Shown: positions 16,896-24,900, numbered from the stretch's first letter. The stretch is 37,614 nt of DNA from Akkermansia muciniphila (GCA_945873305.1 CAMCCX010000022.1:1-37614); one strand, 5' to 3'. A program made the numbers and translations. The notes: generated by a model not told the origin, from the sequence alone.

Positions 16896-18133
16896 TGTCA
16901 GCAAGCGCGCCCGCTCCGGAAGGCGAGGGTGTCGCCACCGCGGTGAAGCACGCCCTGGGCTGGCTGGTGTTGGGAAACGCGGTTGGACTTTATCTGTCGA
17001 TTTTGTTGCTCGATCCGTCTCTGCAAATCGCGGCGTGGACCTACGGTCGCTGGGTGCCGGTGCATTTGAACGCGCAACTTTACGGATGGACGTCGCTGCC
17101 ACTCGTTGCTTGGCTGCTGTTCATGTATGAGGTGAGCAGCAGCAGGGCCGCGCGTTGGGCGGCGCCAGCGGTCTGGGCATGGACCGCGGCGCTGGCGCTG
17201 GGCGCGTTGCACTGGCTCAACGGCGAGACCGGCGGCAAGATTTTCCTCGATTGGAAGGACGGCGCGCTGTGGGCGTTCGTCGCCGCGCTGGTGTTGCTTT
17301 GGAGCGTGCTGGCGGTGGCCTGGAAACAGCGCGCGGGCGGCTGGAGCAAACTGCGGTGGCGGGTTTCGTTAGGCGGGCTCGTCGGGCTGGCGATGGTTCC
17401 GGCGGCTATTATCTTAACGGCTTCGCCCGCGACTTATCCTCCGGTGGATCACACGACCGGCGGGCCGACGGGGTCTAGTTTGTTAGGGTCTTCTCTGATC
17501 GTCGTGGGGCTGATGCTGTTGCTGCCGCGAGCGGTGGCGGGCATTGGGAAAGGCAAGGCGGGGTGGGGGACCTGGGCGTATTTCGGATTCTGCTGGGTGT
17601 TCTTCGGTATCGCGGAAGCGGTCGGCGGCACGCATTTCGACTGGTGGCAGAATGTCTCGCTGCTGCTGATGCCGCCGTGGGCCTGGCTGCTGGCGCGCGA
17701 CTGGAGCGGCTTTGAATGGCCTGCCGGGTCGCGTGTGTGGCGGACGGCGATGTTCGGCTGGTGGGGGCTGCTGGTGCTGACCGGGTATCTGATGTATTTC
17801 CCGTGGATCTTGGACCGGATCAAGTTCACGCAGGGCCTCGTCGCCCATTCCCATCTCGCGATGGCGGGCTTCACCACCTCGTTTTGCGCGCTGCTGACGG
17901 TGATTCTAACTGGTAAGCGGCTGGGCGGCCCGGTCACGGTGGGCGTCTGGCATTTGGCGGTGGTGGCGATGATTGTCACTTTGGCAGCGATGGGCTGGCG
18001 CGAAGGTGCCGGGCCGTCGTGGATGTTGAAAAACCCCACTTGGCGCGAGTGGGGACTGATGGTGCGCTGTGCTTGTGGCGTGGCGATGCTGTCGGTTTCC
18101 TGCGTCTGGCTAACCCAATGGAAAACAAGATGA
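16895..18133 (+). CDS. Heme-copper oxidase subunit I-like (CcoN-like) membrane protein
   Basis: Polytopic membrane protein of 412 residues with about ten predicted helices, shorter than CcoN (about 470, twelve helices). Two regions recall the cbb3/NorB branch: PVHLNAQLYGW with His57 (compare the low-spin heme His of helix II), and GLVAHSHLAMAG with His318 and His320 (compare the H-x-H of helix X). The copper ligands are not convincing. Where a His-His pair is expected, only THFDWW (His247) is seen, and no WYGHN-type motif is present; VDHTTGG (His186) is a possible remnant. So heme b binding is plausible but oxygen reduction doubtful. The gene overlaps its downstream neighbour by ATGA, and the CcoO-like cytochrome two genes on is the likely partner. 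Confidence 0.62.
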   Translation: MSASAPAPEGEGVATAVKHALGWLVLGNAVGLYLSILLLDPSLQIAAWTYGRWVPVHLNAQLYGWTSLPLVAWLLFMYEVSSSRAARWAAPAVWAWTAALALGALHWLNGETGGKIFLDWKDGALWAFVAALVLLWSVLAVAWKQRAGGWSKLRWRVSLGGLVGLAMVPAAIILTASPATYPPVDHTTGGPTGSSLLGSSLIVVGLMLLLPRAVAGIGKGKAGWGTWAYFGFCWVFFGIAEAVGGTHFDWWQNVSLLLMPPWAWLLARDWSGFEWPAGSRVWRTAMFGWWGLLVLTGYLMYFPWILDRIKFTQGLVAHSHLAMAGFTTSFCALLTVILTGKRLGGPVTVGVWHLAVVAMIVTLAAMGWREGAGPSWMLKNPTWREWGLMVRCACGVAMLSVSCVWLTQWKTR

Positions 18134-18528
18134 ACAAGGTGAAATTTCTCAGGTTTTGGAGTGTCGCGGTGGGATCGATGGATGCCGTGACCGGGCTGTT
18201 GCTGATTTTAGTTCCGGCGCTGGTTCTGCGAATGTTGAAAATAGAGCCGCCGTCGCCGGACGCGCTGGTGTTTCTGAGTTGGATCGGCGTCTTCGTCATG
18301 GCGGTGGGCTTGAGTTATGGAATGGCGTTGGGCGGGCGCACCCGGGGCGAGACGGTATGGGCTTTCACGGCGCTGGTGAGGATTCTGGTCGCGGTGTTTC
18401 TGGTAATCCGGATTCTTGACGGGACGATGGACAAAACCTGGGCTTTGGTGGCCGCCTCCGACGGAATCGTGGGTGTCCTGCAAATCGTGATCCTGCGTGC
18501 GGGCTGGTGGAAAGTAGTTCCCAAATGA
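18130..18528 (+). CDS. Small four-helix membrane protein of unknown function
   Basis: A 132-residue integral membrane protein with about four helices (SMDAVTGLLLILVPALVL, FLSWIGVFVMAVGLSYGMAL, WAFTALVRILVAVFLVIRIL, GIVGVLQIVILRAG). No metal- or heme-binding pattern is seen. I do not recognise a named family. The ATG at 18130 is preferred because it overlaps the preceding stop (ATGA), and its own stop overlaps the next start in the same way. This sandwiched position between an oxidase-like subunit and a cytochrome suggests an accessory or assembly subunit of the same complex. Confidence 0.72.
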   Translation: MNKVKFLRFWSVAVGSMDAVTGLLLILVPALVLRMLKIEPPSPDALVFLSWIGVFVMAVGLSYGMALGGRTRGETVWAFTALVRILVAVFLVIRILDGTMDKTWALVAASDGIVGVLQIVILRAGWWKVVPK

Positions 18529-20324
18529 AAGTAGTGGAGGTTCGCGCGGCCGTCGTGGTGGCGGCGGTGTATGGCTATTTTTTGATCTTCGCGCAGTTCT
18601 CGTTCGTCGAGATTCTGCGGGCGGGTGGTGCGAGCTTGATGCAGGAAAAGGCGGCGCTCGGCGCGATGGCGGTGGCGGGGATGGCGAGCGGTTTTTTCGC
18701 CGCGTGGCGCGGGGCGGGTCCGGTGATGGTTAGGGCTGCTTTGGGATTGGCGGGGCTGAGCGCTGCGTTGGCTCCGTTTTGCAAGGCGATGCCGGGTGCG
18801 CTCGCTGTGGCGGTGGCGACCGGATGCGCTTTGGGCGTGGCCACCGTGAGCCTCGCCGCGATGCTGCCCGCCTGGTGCGGCGTGGCGTGGGTCGGTGTCG
18901 GCACGGGGCTGGGTTATGCGTGCTGCAATCTGCCATTCGTTTTCATGCAGTCTCCAACAGGCCAGGCTTGGGTGGGGGCGGGCTTTGCAACCGCTGGTTT
19001 GTTAGCGGTGCCGTCCGTCACGGAGCGGCGGGCGGATGAGGTGGTGAAAATTTTCCCGATGTGGGGCGCGCTGGCGTTGTTCACCGCGCTGGTGTGGCTG
19101 GACTCGGCGGCATTTTTCATCATCCAGCATTCGCGGGATTTGAAATCCGGCACTTGGGGCGAAGGCCTTTTGTGGCGGAACGCGGCGGTGCATCTATCGG
19201 TCGCCATTGCCGCGGGACTCTGGCTGGCGCGCGGAGGGGCGCGGATGCTGCCGGCGCTCGCGTGGGCGATTCTTGCGGCTGCGGCTCTGGCGGTGAATGT
19301 GGAATCCACGCGCGACCTCGCGGGCTGGCTCTATCCGGCGGGGGTCTCGCTTTATTCGGCAGCGCTCGTCGCATGGCCCGGCTGGTTTTCCGGGGCTAGT
19401 GATTCGCGGCGGGCGGGTTGGTGGGCGGCTTGGTTGTTCGCAATCGCCGGTTGGTTCGGCTCGGCGAACGGCATCGGCATGGCGCAGACTTTGGAGCGGG
19501 TTCCGGCTGGGTTCGTCGCCGCCGCAGGTGCCGTGGTCATCGCGGTGATGGTTCTTTCCGACCTGAAGCGCTGGCGCTCCGCCGTCGCCGTGGGTGCGGT
19601 GGTTTTGGTGGCGACGGCATTTCCGAAGGGCTCGAAGCAACCGGTCGGCGATGCTGCTGGGCGTGGGCGGCAGGTTTATCTATCCGAGGGCTGCATCCAC
19701 TGTCATTCGCAATACGTCCGCCCCGGTTCTGCGGATGAGGAAATCTGGGGACCCGCGCGAACGGTGGAGGAGGTGTTGAAAGGAGAGCCTGTCCTGATCG
19801 GCAACCGGCGCCAAGGACCTGATCTATCCAATGTCGGCGCGCGGCGCTCGGCGGCCTGGCTGAAGCTTCATTTCATCCATCCGCAAGTGCTTGCTCCCGG
19901 AACGCCGATGCCGTCGTATGCGCATCTTTTCGAGAGCGGCAAGGGCGACGATCTCGTCCGTTATCTGAAGGAATCTTCCGAGAGCAATATCGGAAAAGTG
20001 CTGGAACAGGCGTCGAAATGGCAGCCCGCTGGCTCGGCGGGTGATGGAGGTGGCAAGGAACTCTTCTCTCTGCACTGCGCCGGCTGTCATGGTGCTGGCG
20101 GGATCGGCGACGGTCCGCTTTCTTCGGATCTCGTGAGAAAGCCTGCGAATCTCAAGGACGGCCCGTTTGTGCGGACGCCGGCGGGTGATGGCTTGGATCT
20201 GCGGATCGGGCGTGCCATCAAGTTCGGCCTGCCCGGCACCGACATGCCGGGCCACGAGGTGCTCGAAGACCGGCAAGTGCTGGCGCTGACGGATTACGTC
20301 CTGAAACTACGCGGGAACCGATGA
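18525..20324 (+). CDS. MFS-like membrane domain fused to CcoO-like diheme cytochrome c
   Basis: A 599-residue protein. The first ~360 residues hold about 12-13 hydrophobic helices with an MFS-like look (two sets of six, ASGFFAAWRGAGPVMVRAAL near residues 55-75). After the membrane part, heme 1 is CIHCH (390-394) in the CcoO-like context CHSQYVRPGS, with GPDLSNVG and the ligand-loop TPMPSYAHLF downstream, close to the cbb3 oxidase CcoO pattern. Heme 2 is CAGCH (518-522) with GTDMPGHE as a likely Met ligand, resembling a CcoP-type domain. The cytochrome domains should face the periplasm. The gene ends the cluster and overlaps the convergent kinase gene by 18 bp. The start at 18525 is set by the ATGA overlap. 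Confidence 0.8.
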   Translation: MKVVEVRAAVVVAAVYGYFLIFAQFSFVEILRAGGASLMQEKAALGAMAVAGMASGFFAAWRGAGPVMVRAALGLAGLSAALAPFCKAMPGALAVAVATGCALGVATVSLAAMLPAWCGVAWVGVGTGLGYACCNLPFVFMQSPTGQAWVGAGFATAGLLAVPSVTERRADEVVKIFPMWGALALFTALVWLDSAAFFIIQHSRDLKSGTWGEGLLWRNAAVHLSVAIAAGLWLARGGARMLPALAWAILAAAALAVNVESTRDLAGWLYPAGVSLYSAALVAWPGWFSGASDSRRAGWWAAWLFAIAGWFGSANGIGMAQTLERVPAGFVAAAGAVVIAVMVLSDLKRWRSAVAVGAVVLVATAFPKGSKQPVGDAAGRGRQVYLSEGCIHCHSQYVRPGSADEEIWGPARTVEEVLKGEPVLIGNRRQGPDLSNVGARRSAAWLKLHFIHPQVLAPGTPMPSYAHLFESGKGDDLVRYLKESSESNIGKVLEQASKWQPAGSAGDGGGKELFSLHCAGCHGAGGIGDGPLSSDLVRKPANLKDGPFVRTPAGDGLDLRIGRAIKFGLPGTDMPGHEVLEDRQVLALTDYVLKLRGNR

Positions 20325-21413
20325 GGCGCGGGCGACGATTTCCTCCATCGCTGCCATGTTTTCCTCAAGCGCGCGGAGGAAGGCGAACTGATTGCGGCAG
20401 CGGTCGAGGTTGTGGCCGGGGCGCTTGATCTTGAAATAGGTGTCGCCGTTGAGGTGGTCCGTTAGGAAGCGGATGCCGCATTCGAGGGTGATCAATTTCC
20501 CGGAAAAAGCGAGGTTGGCGAGTTCGGCTTCGTTCAGGAAGGTCGCGGTTGATAGGTAGCCGCGCACCAGAGCGTCGAATCGGTCGAGGTTGACTCCGAT
20601 GTGCGAGACATCGGGGTCGTCTTCCCGAGTCGTGGGGGCGGCGGTGCGGACCATGTCGCCGAAGTCGTAGAGGGCGGAGCCAGGCATGGTGGTGTCGAGG
20701 TCGATCACGCAGATGCCTTCCGCCGTGGCCTCGTCTAGCAGGACGTTGTTGAGCTTGGTGTCGTTGTGGGTGACGCGCTCCGGGACGGCACCGGAGGCGA
20801 TGAGGTCGGTGATACGCGAGCAATCGGCGGCGCGGGCGCGGGCGAAATCGATTTCGGCCTGGGCGTCGGCGGCGCGTCCGGCGAGGTCGCTTTTGACCGC
20901 GGCCTCGAGAGCTTCCAGGCGCTTCGGGGTGTGATGGAAATCCGGGATGGTCTCATGAAGCCGCTCTCCTGATAGGTTGGCGGTGAGATTTTGAAACGCT
21001 CCGAACGCCTTGGCCGCTTGGAAGGCCTGCTCGTTGCATTCGATTTCATCATAACCGCGCGCGCCCTCGATGAACGGATAGGTCCGCCAGAGGTTGCCCT
21101 CGGCGTCGATGGCGTAGGGCTTGCCATCAAGTGCGGGGACGCAGGTGAGCGTGCGGCGGTGAGCCTCGGGATTTCCCTCGGCGAGCAGGGTGTCGAGCGC
21201 GTGGCGGGTCACGCGGGCGACGTTTTCCATCACTTTGACCGGGTTTTTGAAAACGTGGTGGTTGATCCGCTGGTGGATGTAGCGGATGCTGCACCCTGCC
21301 TGATTATACAAGGCGCAGTAGGTGTCATTGATGTGCCCGGAGCCGTAAACCTGCGCTTCGACAAAGTCGGCGCGCATTTGGAAGAGCAGGGAAATGGCGC
21401 GGAGATCGTGCAT
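20307..21413 (-). CDS. APH-fold sugar kinase, N-acetylhexosamine 1-kinase-like
   Basis: Cytoplasmic phosphotransferase of 368 residues with the aminoglycoside phosphotransferase fold. A nucleotide-loop-like GSGHINDTY lies near residues 24-32, the catalytic Brenner motif is THNDTKLNN (Asp218), and the metal-binding motif is VIDLDTTMPG (Asp238/240). The GSGHINDT and HQRIN features and the length match NahK/LnpB kinases, which phosphorylate GlcNAc or GalNAc at C1. The start ATG shares one base with the stop of the nucleotidyltransferase upstream (TGATG), so the two are coupled, giving HexNAc to HexNAc-1-P to nucleotide-sugar salvage. A GTG one codon upstream is an alternative start. Substrate specificity is inferred. 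Confidence 0.82.
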   Translation of the reverse strand: MHDLRAISLLFQMRADFVEAQVYGSGHINDTYCALYNQAGCSIRYIHQRINHHVFKNPVKVMENVARVTRHALDTLLAEGNPEAHRRTLTCVPALDGKPYAIDAEGNLWRTYPFIEGARGYDEIECNEQAFQAAKAFGAFQNLTANLSGERLHETIPDFHHTPKRLEALEAAVKSDLAGRAADAQAEIDFARARAADCSRITDLIASGAVPERVTHNDTKLNNVLLDEATAEGICVIDLDTTMPGSALYDFGDMVRTAAPTTREDDPDVSHIGVNLDRFDALVRGYLSTATFLNEAELANLAFSGKLITLECGIRFLTDHLNGDTYFKIKRPGHNLDRCRNQFAFLRALEENMAAMEEIVARASSVPA

Positions 21414-22324
21414 CACGAGAGGGTCGCGGGATATTCTCCGGTTTCGATCAGCTTGAGGATTGAGGCGACGACGTGTTGCTTGTCATCCGGATAGGTGACG
21501 CCGAACCAATGGCTGGTCGTGTCGAGCACGGCGCAATCCGCCGTGCCGGCGCGGATGAGCGCGTCGACGACGGTGGGGATGTAGTATTCGGATTTTTCCA
21601 CGTGGCCGAACCCGGTTAGGAAGTTCGTGAAGTCGTGTTCGAGGTGATCGTAGAAACACGGGGTGAAGGCCCAGAAATTCATGGAAACGGGTGACTCCTC
21701 GGACAGCGGGTTGCGGTTGCCGTTGAGGGCGTTGCCGCGGACCACGCCGTCGGCGTCGCGCTCGATTTTCACATACTCTTCGACGCCTGAGAGCAGCTTG
21801 TCCGCGGACAGGGCGCAGATGCCGCGGTTCACGTCGCCGTGGTCGGAGAGGGTGTTGATGAGCGGATAGCCGATCATGGCGTAATGGGCCTTGTCGTTTT
21901 CCGCGCGGGGGGCGGTGAGGAATGCGGCGGCGCGCTCGTAGGCGTCGCTGCCGTAGAAATCGTCGGCGTTGATGACGGCGAAGGGTTCCTTGACCAAGTC
22001 GCGGGCGGCGCGGACGGCGTGGGCGGTGCCCCAGGGTTTCGCGCGGCCTGACGGCACGGTGAATCCGCCGGGCAGGTCGTCGATTTTCTGGAACGCGTAA
22101 TCGACCTGGATCCGGTCCGCGAAACGCGCGCCGACTCCTTGTTTGAATGCCTCGGCGAAATCCTCGCGGATGATGAACACCACGCGTCCGAAACCGGCGC
22201 GGATCGCGTCATAGACCGAGTAGTCGAGCACGGTTTCTCCGTTCGGGCCCATCGGGTCCATTTGTTTGAGGCCGCCATATCGGCTGCCCATTCCGGCTGC
22301 GAGAACGAGTAGTGTTGGTTTCAT
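21413..22324 (-). CDS. Sugar-1-phosphate nucleotidyltransferase (NTP_transferase family)
   Basis: A 303-residue GT-A-type nucleotidyltransferase. The signature LVLAAGMGSRYGGLKQMDP spans about residues 5-23; the metal-binding and sugar-binding region follows (VINADDFYGSDAYERAA, MIGYPL, DVNRGIC). Such enzymes convert sugar-1-phosphate and NTP to NDP-sugar and diphosphate, with UTP or dTTP as the usual nucleotide. It is coupled to the downstream HexNAc-kinase-like gene, so HexNAc-1-phosphate is a reasonable substrate, but the closest family members also include glucose-1-phosphate enzymes. The start ATG at 22324 is chosen because it begins MKPTLLVLAAG; an in-frame upstream start at 22351 adds only nine residues. 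Confidence 0.87.
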   Translation of the reverse strand: MKPTLLVLAAGMGSRYGGLKQMDPMGPNGETVLDYSVYDAIRAGFGRVVFIIREDFAEAFKQGVGARFADRIQVDYAFQKIDDLPGGFTVPSGRAKPWGTAHAVRAARDLVKEPFAVINADDFYGSDAYERAAAFLTAPRAENDKAHYAMIGYPLINTLSDHGDVNRGICALSADKLLSGVEEYVKIERDADGVVRGNALNGNRNPLSEESPVSMNFWAFTPCFYDHLEHDFTNFLTGFGHVEKSEYYIPTVVDALIRAGTADCAVLDTTSHWFGVTYPDDKQHVVASILKLIETGEYPATLS

Positions 22325-22355
22325 GGTTTGCGAAAAACTGCGGCGGATCACAAAC

Positions 22356-22372
22356 GGGCCGCGACGCGGCCC
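22356..22372. other. Short perfect inverted repeat
   Basis: GGGCCGC-GAC-GCGGCCC is a perfect 7 bp stem with a 3-base loop, 32 bp upstream of the nucleotidyltransferase start. It has no adjacent T-run, so it is not a typical terminator. It may be an operator or a hairpin of no function. Confidence 0.35.
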
Positions 22373-22468
22373 TTAGATGCCAATTGGCGGACGTTGTGGC
22401 AATCTTTCATGTGAAGGCGGAACAAGTTGAGAGTGGGGAGTTGAAAGTTGTGGTTTGAGGGGAAGATT

Positions 22469-22843
22469 GTGGAAGGCGTGAAAGCCCGATCCGCATCCAC
22501 CGCCAGCCGGCTTGAAGACCTCCCGAACATCGGCAAAAGCATGGCGCGGGACTTGAGTTAGATCGGGATCGGGATCGGGATCGGGATCGGGATCGGGATC
22601 GGGATCGGGATCGGGATCGGGATCGGGATCGGGACGCCGCGCGAGCTGGCCGGCCGCTGGGCACTGGTGGTTTTTCGCGAGCTCGCCGGGGTCATCGGAA
22701 AGCGGCATGATCCCTGCGTTCTGCATACGCTGCTGGCAGTGGAGCATTTCTTGAAAACCTCGGAAGCGCTGCCTTGGTGGGAATTCACGTTGGAAGGAAA
22801 GCGCCTGCTCAGCGAAGATCCGCCGCACGGGTTTGCTAGATAG
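22469..22843 (+). pseudogene. Interrupted Cdd1-like helix-hairpin-helix gene with hexamer expansion
   Basis: One continuous reading frame recovers a Cdd1/'pathogenicity locus'-type helix-hairpin-helix protein. The N-terminal part reads SRLEDLPNIGKSMARDL, the HhH hairpin. The C-terminal part reads TPRELAGR, VVFRELAGVIGKRHDPCVL and LPWWEFT, the conserved features of this small family. Between them the frame meets an in-frame TAG (22559-22561) and then twelve ATCGGG units encoding alternating Ile-Gly, where a normal protein would have a single LGI-like step. No frameshift is needed: one substitution plus a repeat expansion explains the damage. The candidate start is GTG at 22469 or 22478 behind a GAGGGGAAG site. 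The gene lies tail-to-tail with lexA. It is probably inactive; readthrough of the amber codon is the alternative. Confidence 0.68.
22562..22633 (+). repeat. Perfect hexanucleotide tandem repeat, 12 copies
   Basis: ATCGGG is repeated twelve times without error (72 bp). It lies inside the damaged Cdd1-like gene, just after its in-frame stop. As a 6 bp unit it changes length without changing the frame. The perfection of the copies indicates recent slippage expansion. Confidence 0.95.
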
Positions 22844-22927
22844 CCCTCCCGTGGTATTTGCCTAATGGAGGAACCCTGCTCACTCTGGCTTCGTCGCCCT
22901 GTCAACAAGCCTGCTACGGTCCGCAGA

Positions 22928-23545
22928 TCAAGCGGCATGGCGCAGCAGCGCGACAAGGACTCCTTGGATGATCAACTCCTGGGCGGGAATTAAATCGGGG
23001 TAGTCCGCGTTTTCAGCACGCAGGAAAGGTTTTCCATGATCCACCAGATAGCGTTTCAAAGTGGTTTCACCATCGATCAAAGCAGCCACGATGTCGCCTT
23101 TCCGGGGTTCGCGGAATTCGAGGATGACGGTGTCTCCGTTGCAGATATGGGCGTCGATCATGGAGTCTCCGCGGACTTTGAGAGCGAAGGTGCGGGCGTT
23201 GCGGGGGATGCCAAGCGCGGTGATGTCGATGGAAATGCAGCCTTGGCGCTCCTGCTCCACGTCTTGGGCCATGCCGGCGGCGATGTTGCCGTAAACCGGG
23301 ATGTCGAGGATTTCCCCGCGGTCGAGTTCATCCGGGAAAATGACGGCACGGGCTTTTCCGGCGAGTCGCTGGATGACGCCTTTGCGTTCGAGCGCGCGCA
23401 AGTGGCTCATGGCAGCGGTTTGGCTGGCAAATCCAAAGTGTTGCTGGATTTCACGGGTCGATGGCATGATGCCCTCTTCGCGCTGTGTCTTCCGCAAGTA
23501 ATTAAGGATCTCCTGCTGGCGGTGGGTAAGTTCGGGACGTTGCAT
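22928..23545 (-). CDS. lexA: LexA repressor
   Basis: SOS-response transcriptional repressor and self-cleaving protease, 205 residues. The N-terminal winged helix is at about 1-65 (LTHRQQEILNYL, PSTREIQQHFGF). The autocleavage site is Ala90-Gly91 in NIAAGMA. The catalytic dyad is Ser128 (RGDSM) and Lys164 (ETTLKRY). All elements needed for RecA-stimulated cleavage are present. A perfect LexA-type palindrome lies 15-28 bp upstream of the ATG, so autorepression is expected. The neighbouring damaged HhH gene ends tail-to-tail with it, 84 bp away. Confidence 0.96.
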   Translation of the reverse strand: MQRPELTHRQQEILNYLRKTQREEGIMPSTREIQQHFGFASQTAAMSHLRALERKGVIQRLAGKARAVIFPDELDRGEILDIPVYGNIAAGMAQDVEQERQGCISIDITALGIPRNARTFALKVRGDSMIDAHICNGDTVILEFREPRKGDIVAALIDGETTLKRYLVDHGKPFLRAENADYPDLIPAQELIIQGVLVALLRHAA

Positions 23546-23559
23546 CGTTTTATGAACAG

Positions 23560-23573
23560 TGTTCCTTCGAACA
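23560..23573. promoter_or_regulatory. LexA operator (SOS box), verrucomicrobial type
   Basis: TGTTC-CTTC-GAACA is a perfect 5-4-5 palindrome. The motif TGTTC-N4-GAACA is the LexA-binding sequence described for Verrucomicrobia. It lies 15 bp upstream of lexA and 118 bp upstream of the divergent MFS gene, so it could also affect that gene. Autoregulation of lexA is the direct reading. Confidence 0.85.
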
Positions 23574-23690
23574 AAGTCGAGGACCGGGGCTGGATCAAGC
23601 GAAATTTTCGAGGTTTGTCACGGCTGCCACATCCCGCTGGCCATTCACGCGGCGGGCGTCTAGTTCCCTCGTGTGCAGGGCGAGGAGGAA

Positions 23691-24900
23691 ATGAGGAACA
23701 GACCGACGTCGGTTTTCGGATGGCTCTGGATCGTGTTTTTTTTGCACGGAATGACGCCGGGGTTTTGGTTGCCGGCGCTGACGAATATTTTGAAAGCCCG
23801 TGAACTGGGTGGCTGGGTGGCGATTGTCTTTGTGGTGCCGCCGCTCTGCGCGTTGGTGTCGCCATTGATCGGCGGCGCGTTGGCGGACCAACGGATTGCG
23901 GCGGACCGGCTTTTTGCCTGGAGCTCGTTGATCAGTTCCGGCGCGCTGTTCGCCGCGTTTGCGGCTTTGGATGCGGGGTGGAATCCATGGTGGTTCGTCT
24001 CTCTGCTAGGAGCTTACTCGCTTTTCTCCGCCCCTTCGTGGGGACTTCTGGCGACGATTTCCCTAACGCACCTGCGGCACGGCGAGCGCCAGTTCCCGCT
24101 GGTGAGGCTCGGGGCGACGGTGGGGTGGATGGCGGGCGGCCTGATCACCAGTTACGTGCTGCGTGCTGACACCAGCCCGGTGGCCGGTTACGCCTCGGCG
24201 GCGACGCGTCTGCTAGGCGGGGTGCTGGCGTTCATGCTGCCTCACACTCCTCCTTTGGGCCGGGGGAATTCTTGGAGAAGCCGACTGGGTCTGGACGCGT
24301 TCTCGTTGATGAAGCAGCGGGATTACGGCGTGTTCTTCGTGGTGACGGCTTTGTTTTCCGTGCCTCTATCGGCCTTCTACATGTATGCGCCGGAGCTGCT
24401 CAAAGTTCTGGGAGACCGGCATTCCACCGCGACGATGACCATCGCCCAGCTGACGGAAGTCGCCGCGATGTTGCTGGTGGGATCGGTGATGGTGCGGTTC
24501 AGGGTGAAGTCGGTGTTGCTGTGGGCGCTGGGTCTATCAGTGTTGCGTTTCGGCATGAGTGCTTACGCGGGGGGCTTGTGGTTCGATCGGCTGGCACATC
24601 GGTGGAATCGCGCTGCACGGGATGTGCTACACTTTTTTCTTCATCACGGCGCAGGTGTTTTTGGATCGGCGGGTGGATCCGGGGCTCAAGGGGCAGGCGC
24701 AGGGTTTGCTGGGCTTGGTTTCCGGGGGGCTCGGACCGCTGGCCGGCGCTTTGATTTGCGGGTGGCTGCGGAACCGTTGTGTCACGGCGGACGGTCAGGG
24801 ATGGATGGAGTTCTGGGCGATTCTCGCCGCGATGATCGCGCTGTGCTTCGTGATTTTCGCGGTGTTTTACCGGGGGCTTGGGAAACGCCCGGCGGGTTAA
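23691..24900 (+). pseudogene. MFS transporter, nucleoside:H+ symporter type, frameshifted at a G6 run
   Basis: A polytopic inner-membrane transporter of about 400 residues. The N-terminal frame (23691 to about 24574) encodes FFLHGMTPGFWLPALTNIL, VVPPLCALVSPLIGGALADQ and VLRFGMSAYAG. The family's C-terminal part is found one base over: IGGIALHGMCYTFFFITAQV and QGLLGLVSGGLGPLAGAL, ending at 24900. Removing one G from the run of six at 24569-24574 joins the frames smoothly (SAYAGACGSIGWHIGG). The overall pattern is that of the NupG/XapB-like nucleoside or nucleoside-like permeases. The start ATG at 23691 follows GAGGAGG very closely; GTG at 23673 is an alternative. The cause may be a real mutation, phase variation or a sequencing error. 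Confidence 0.78.

Noticed and set aside
22558-22664. Minus-strand translations of repeated Asp-Pro, Ser-Arg or Ile-Pro
   Set aside because: They are merely other frames of the ATCGGG tandem repeat; the plus-strand HhH remnant explains the flanks.
23616-23630. A CxxCH heme motif (VCHGCHIP) in the lexA-MFS intergenic region
   Set aside because: The frame is very short, has no start codon or signal peptide and ends after about 13 further residues. It is most likely chance.
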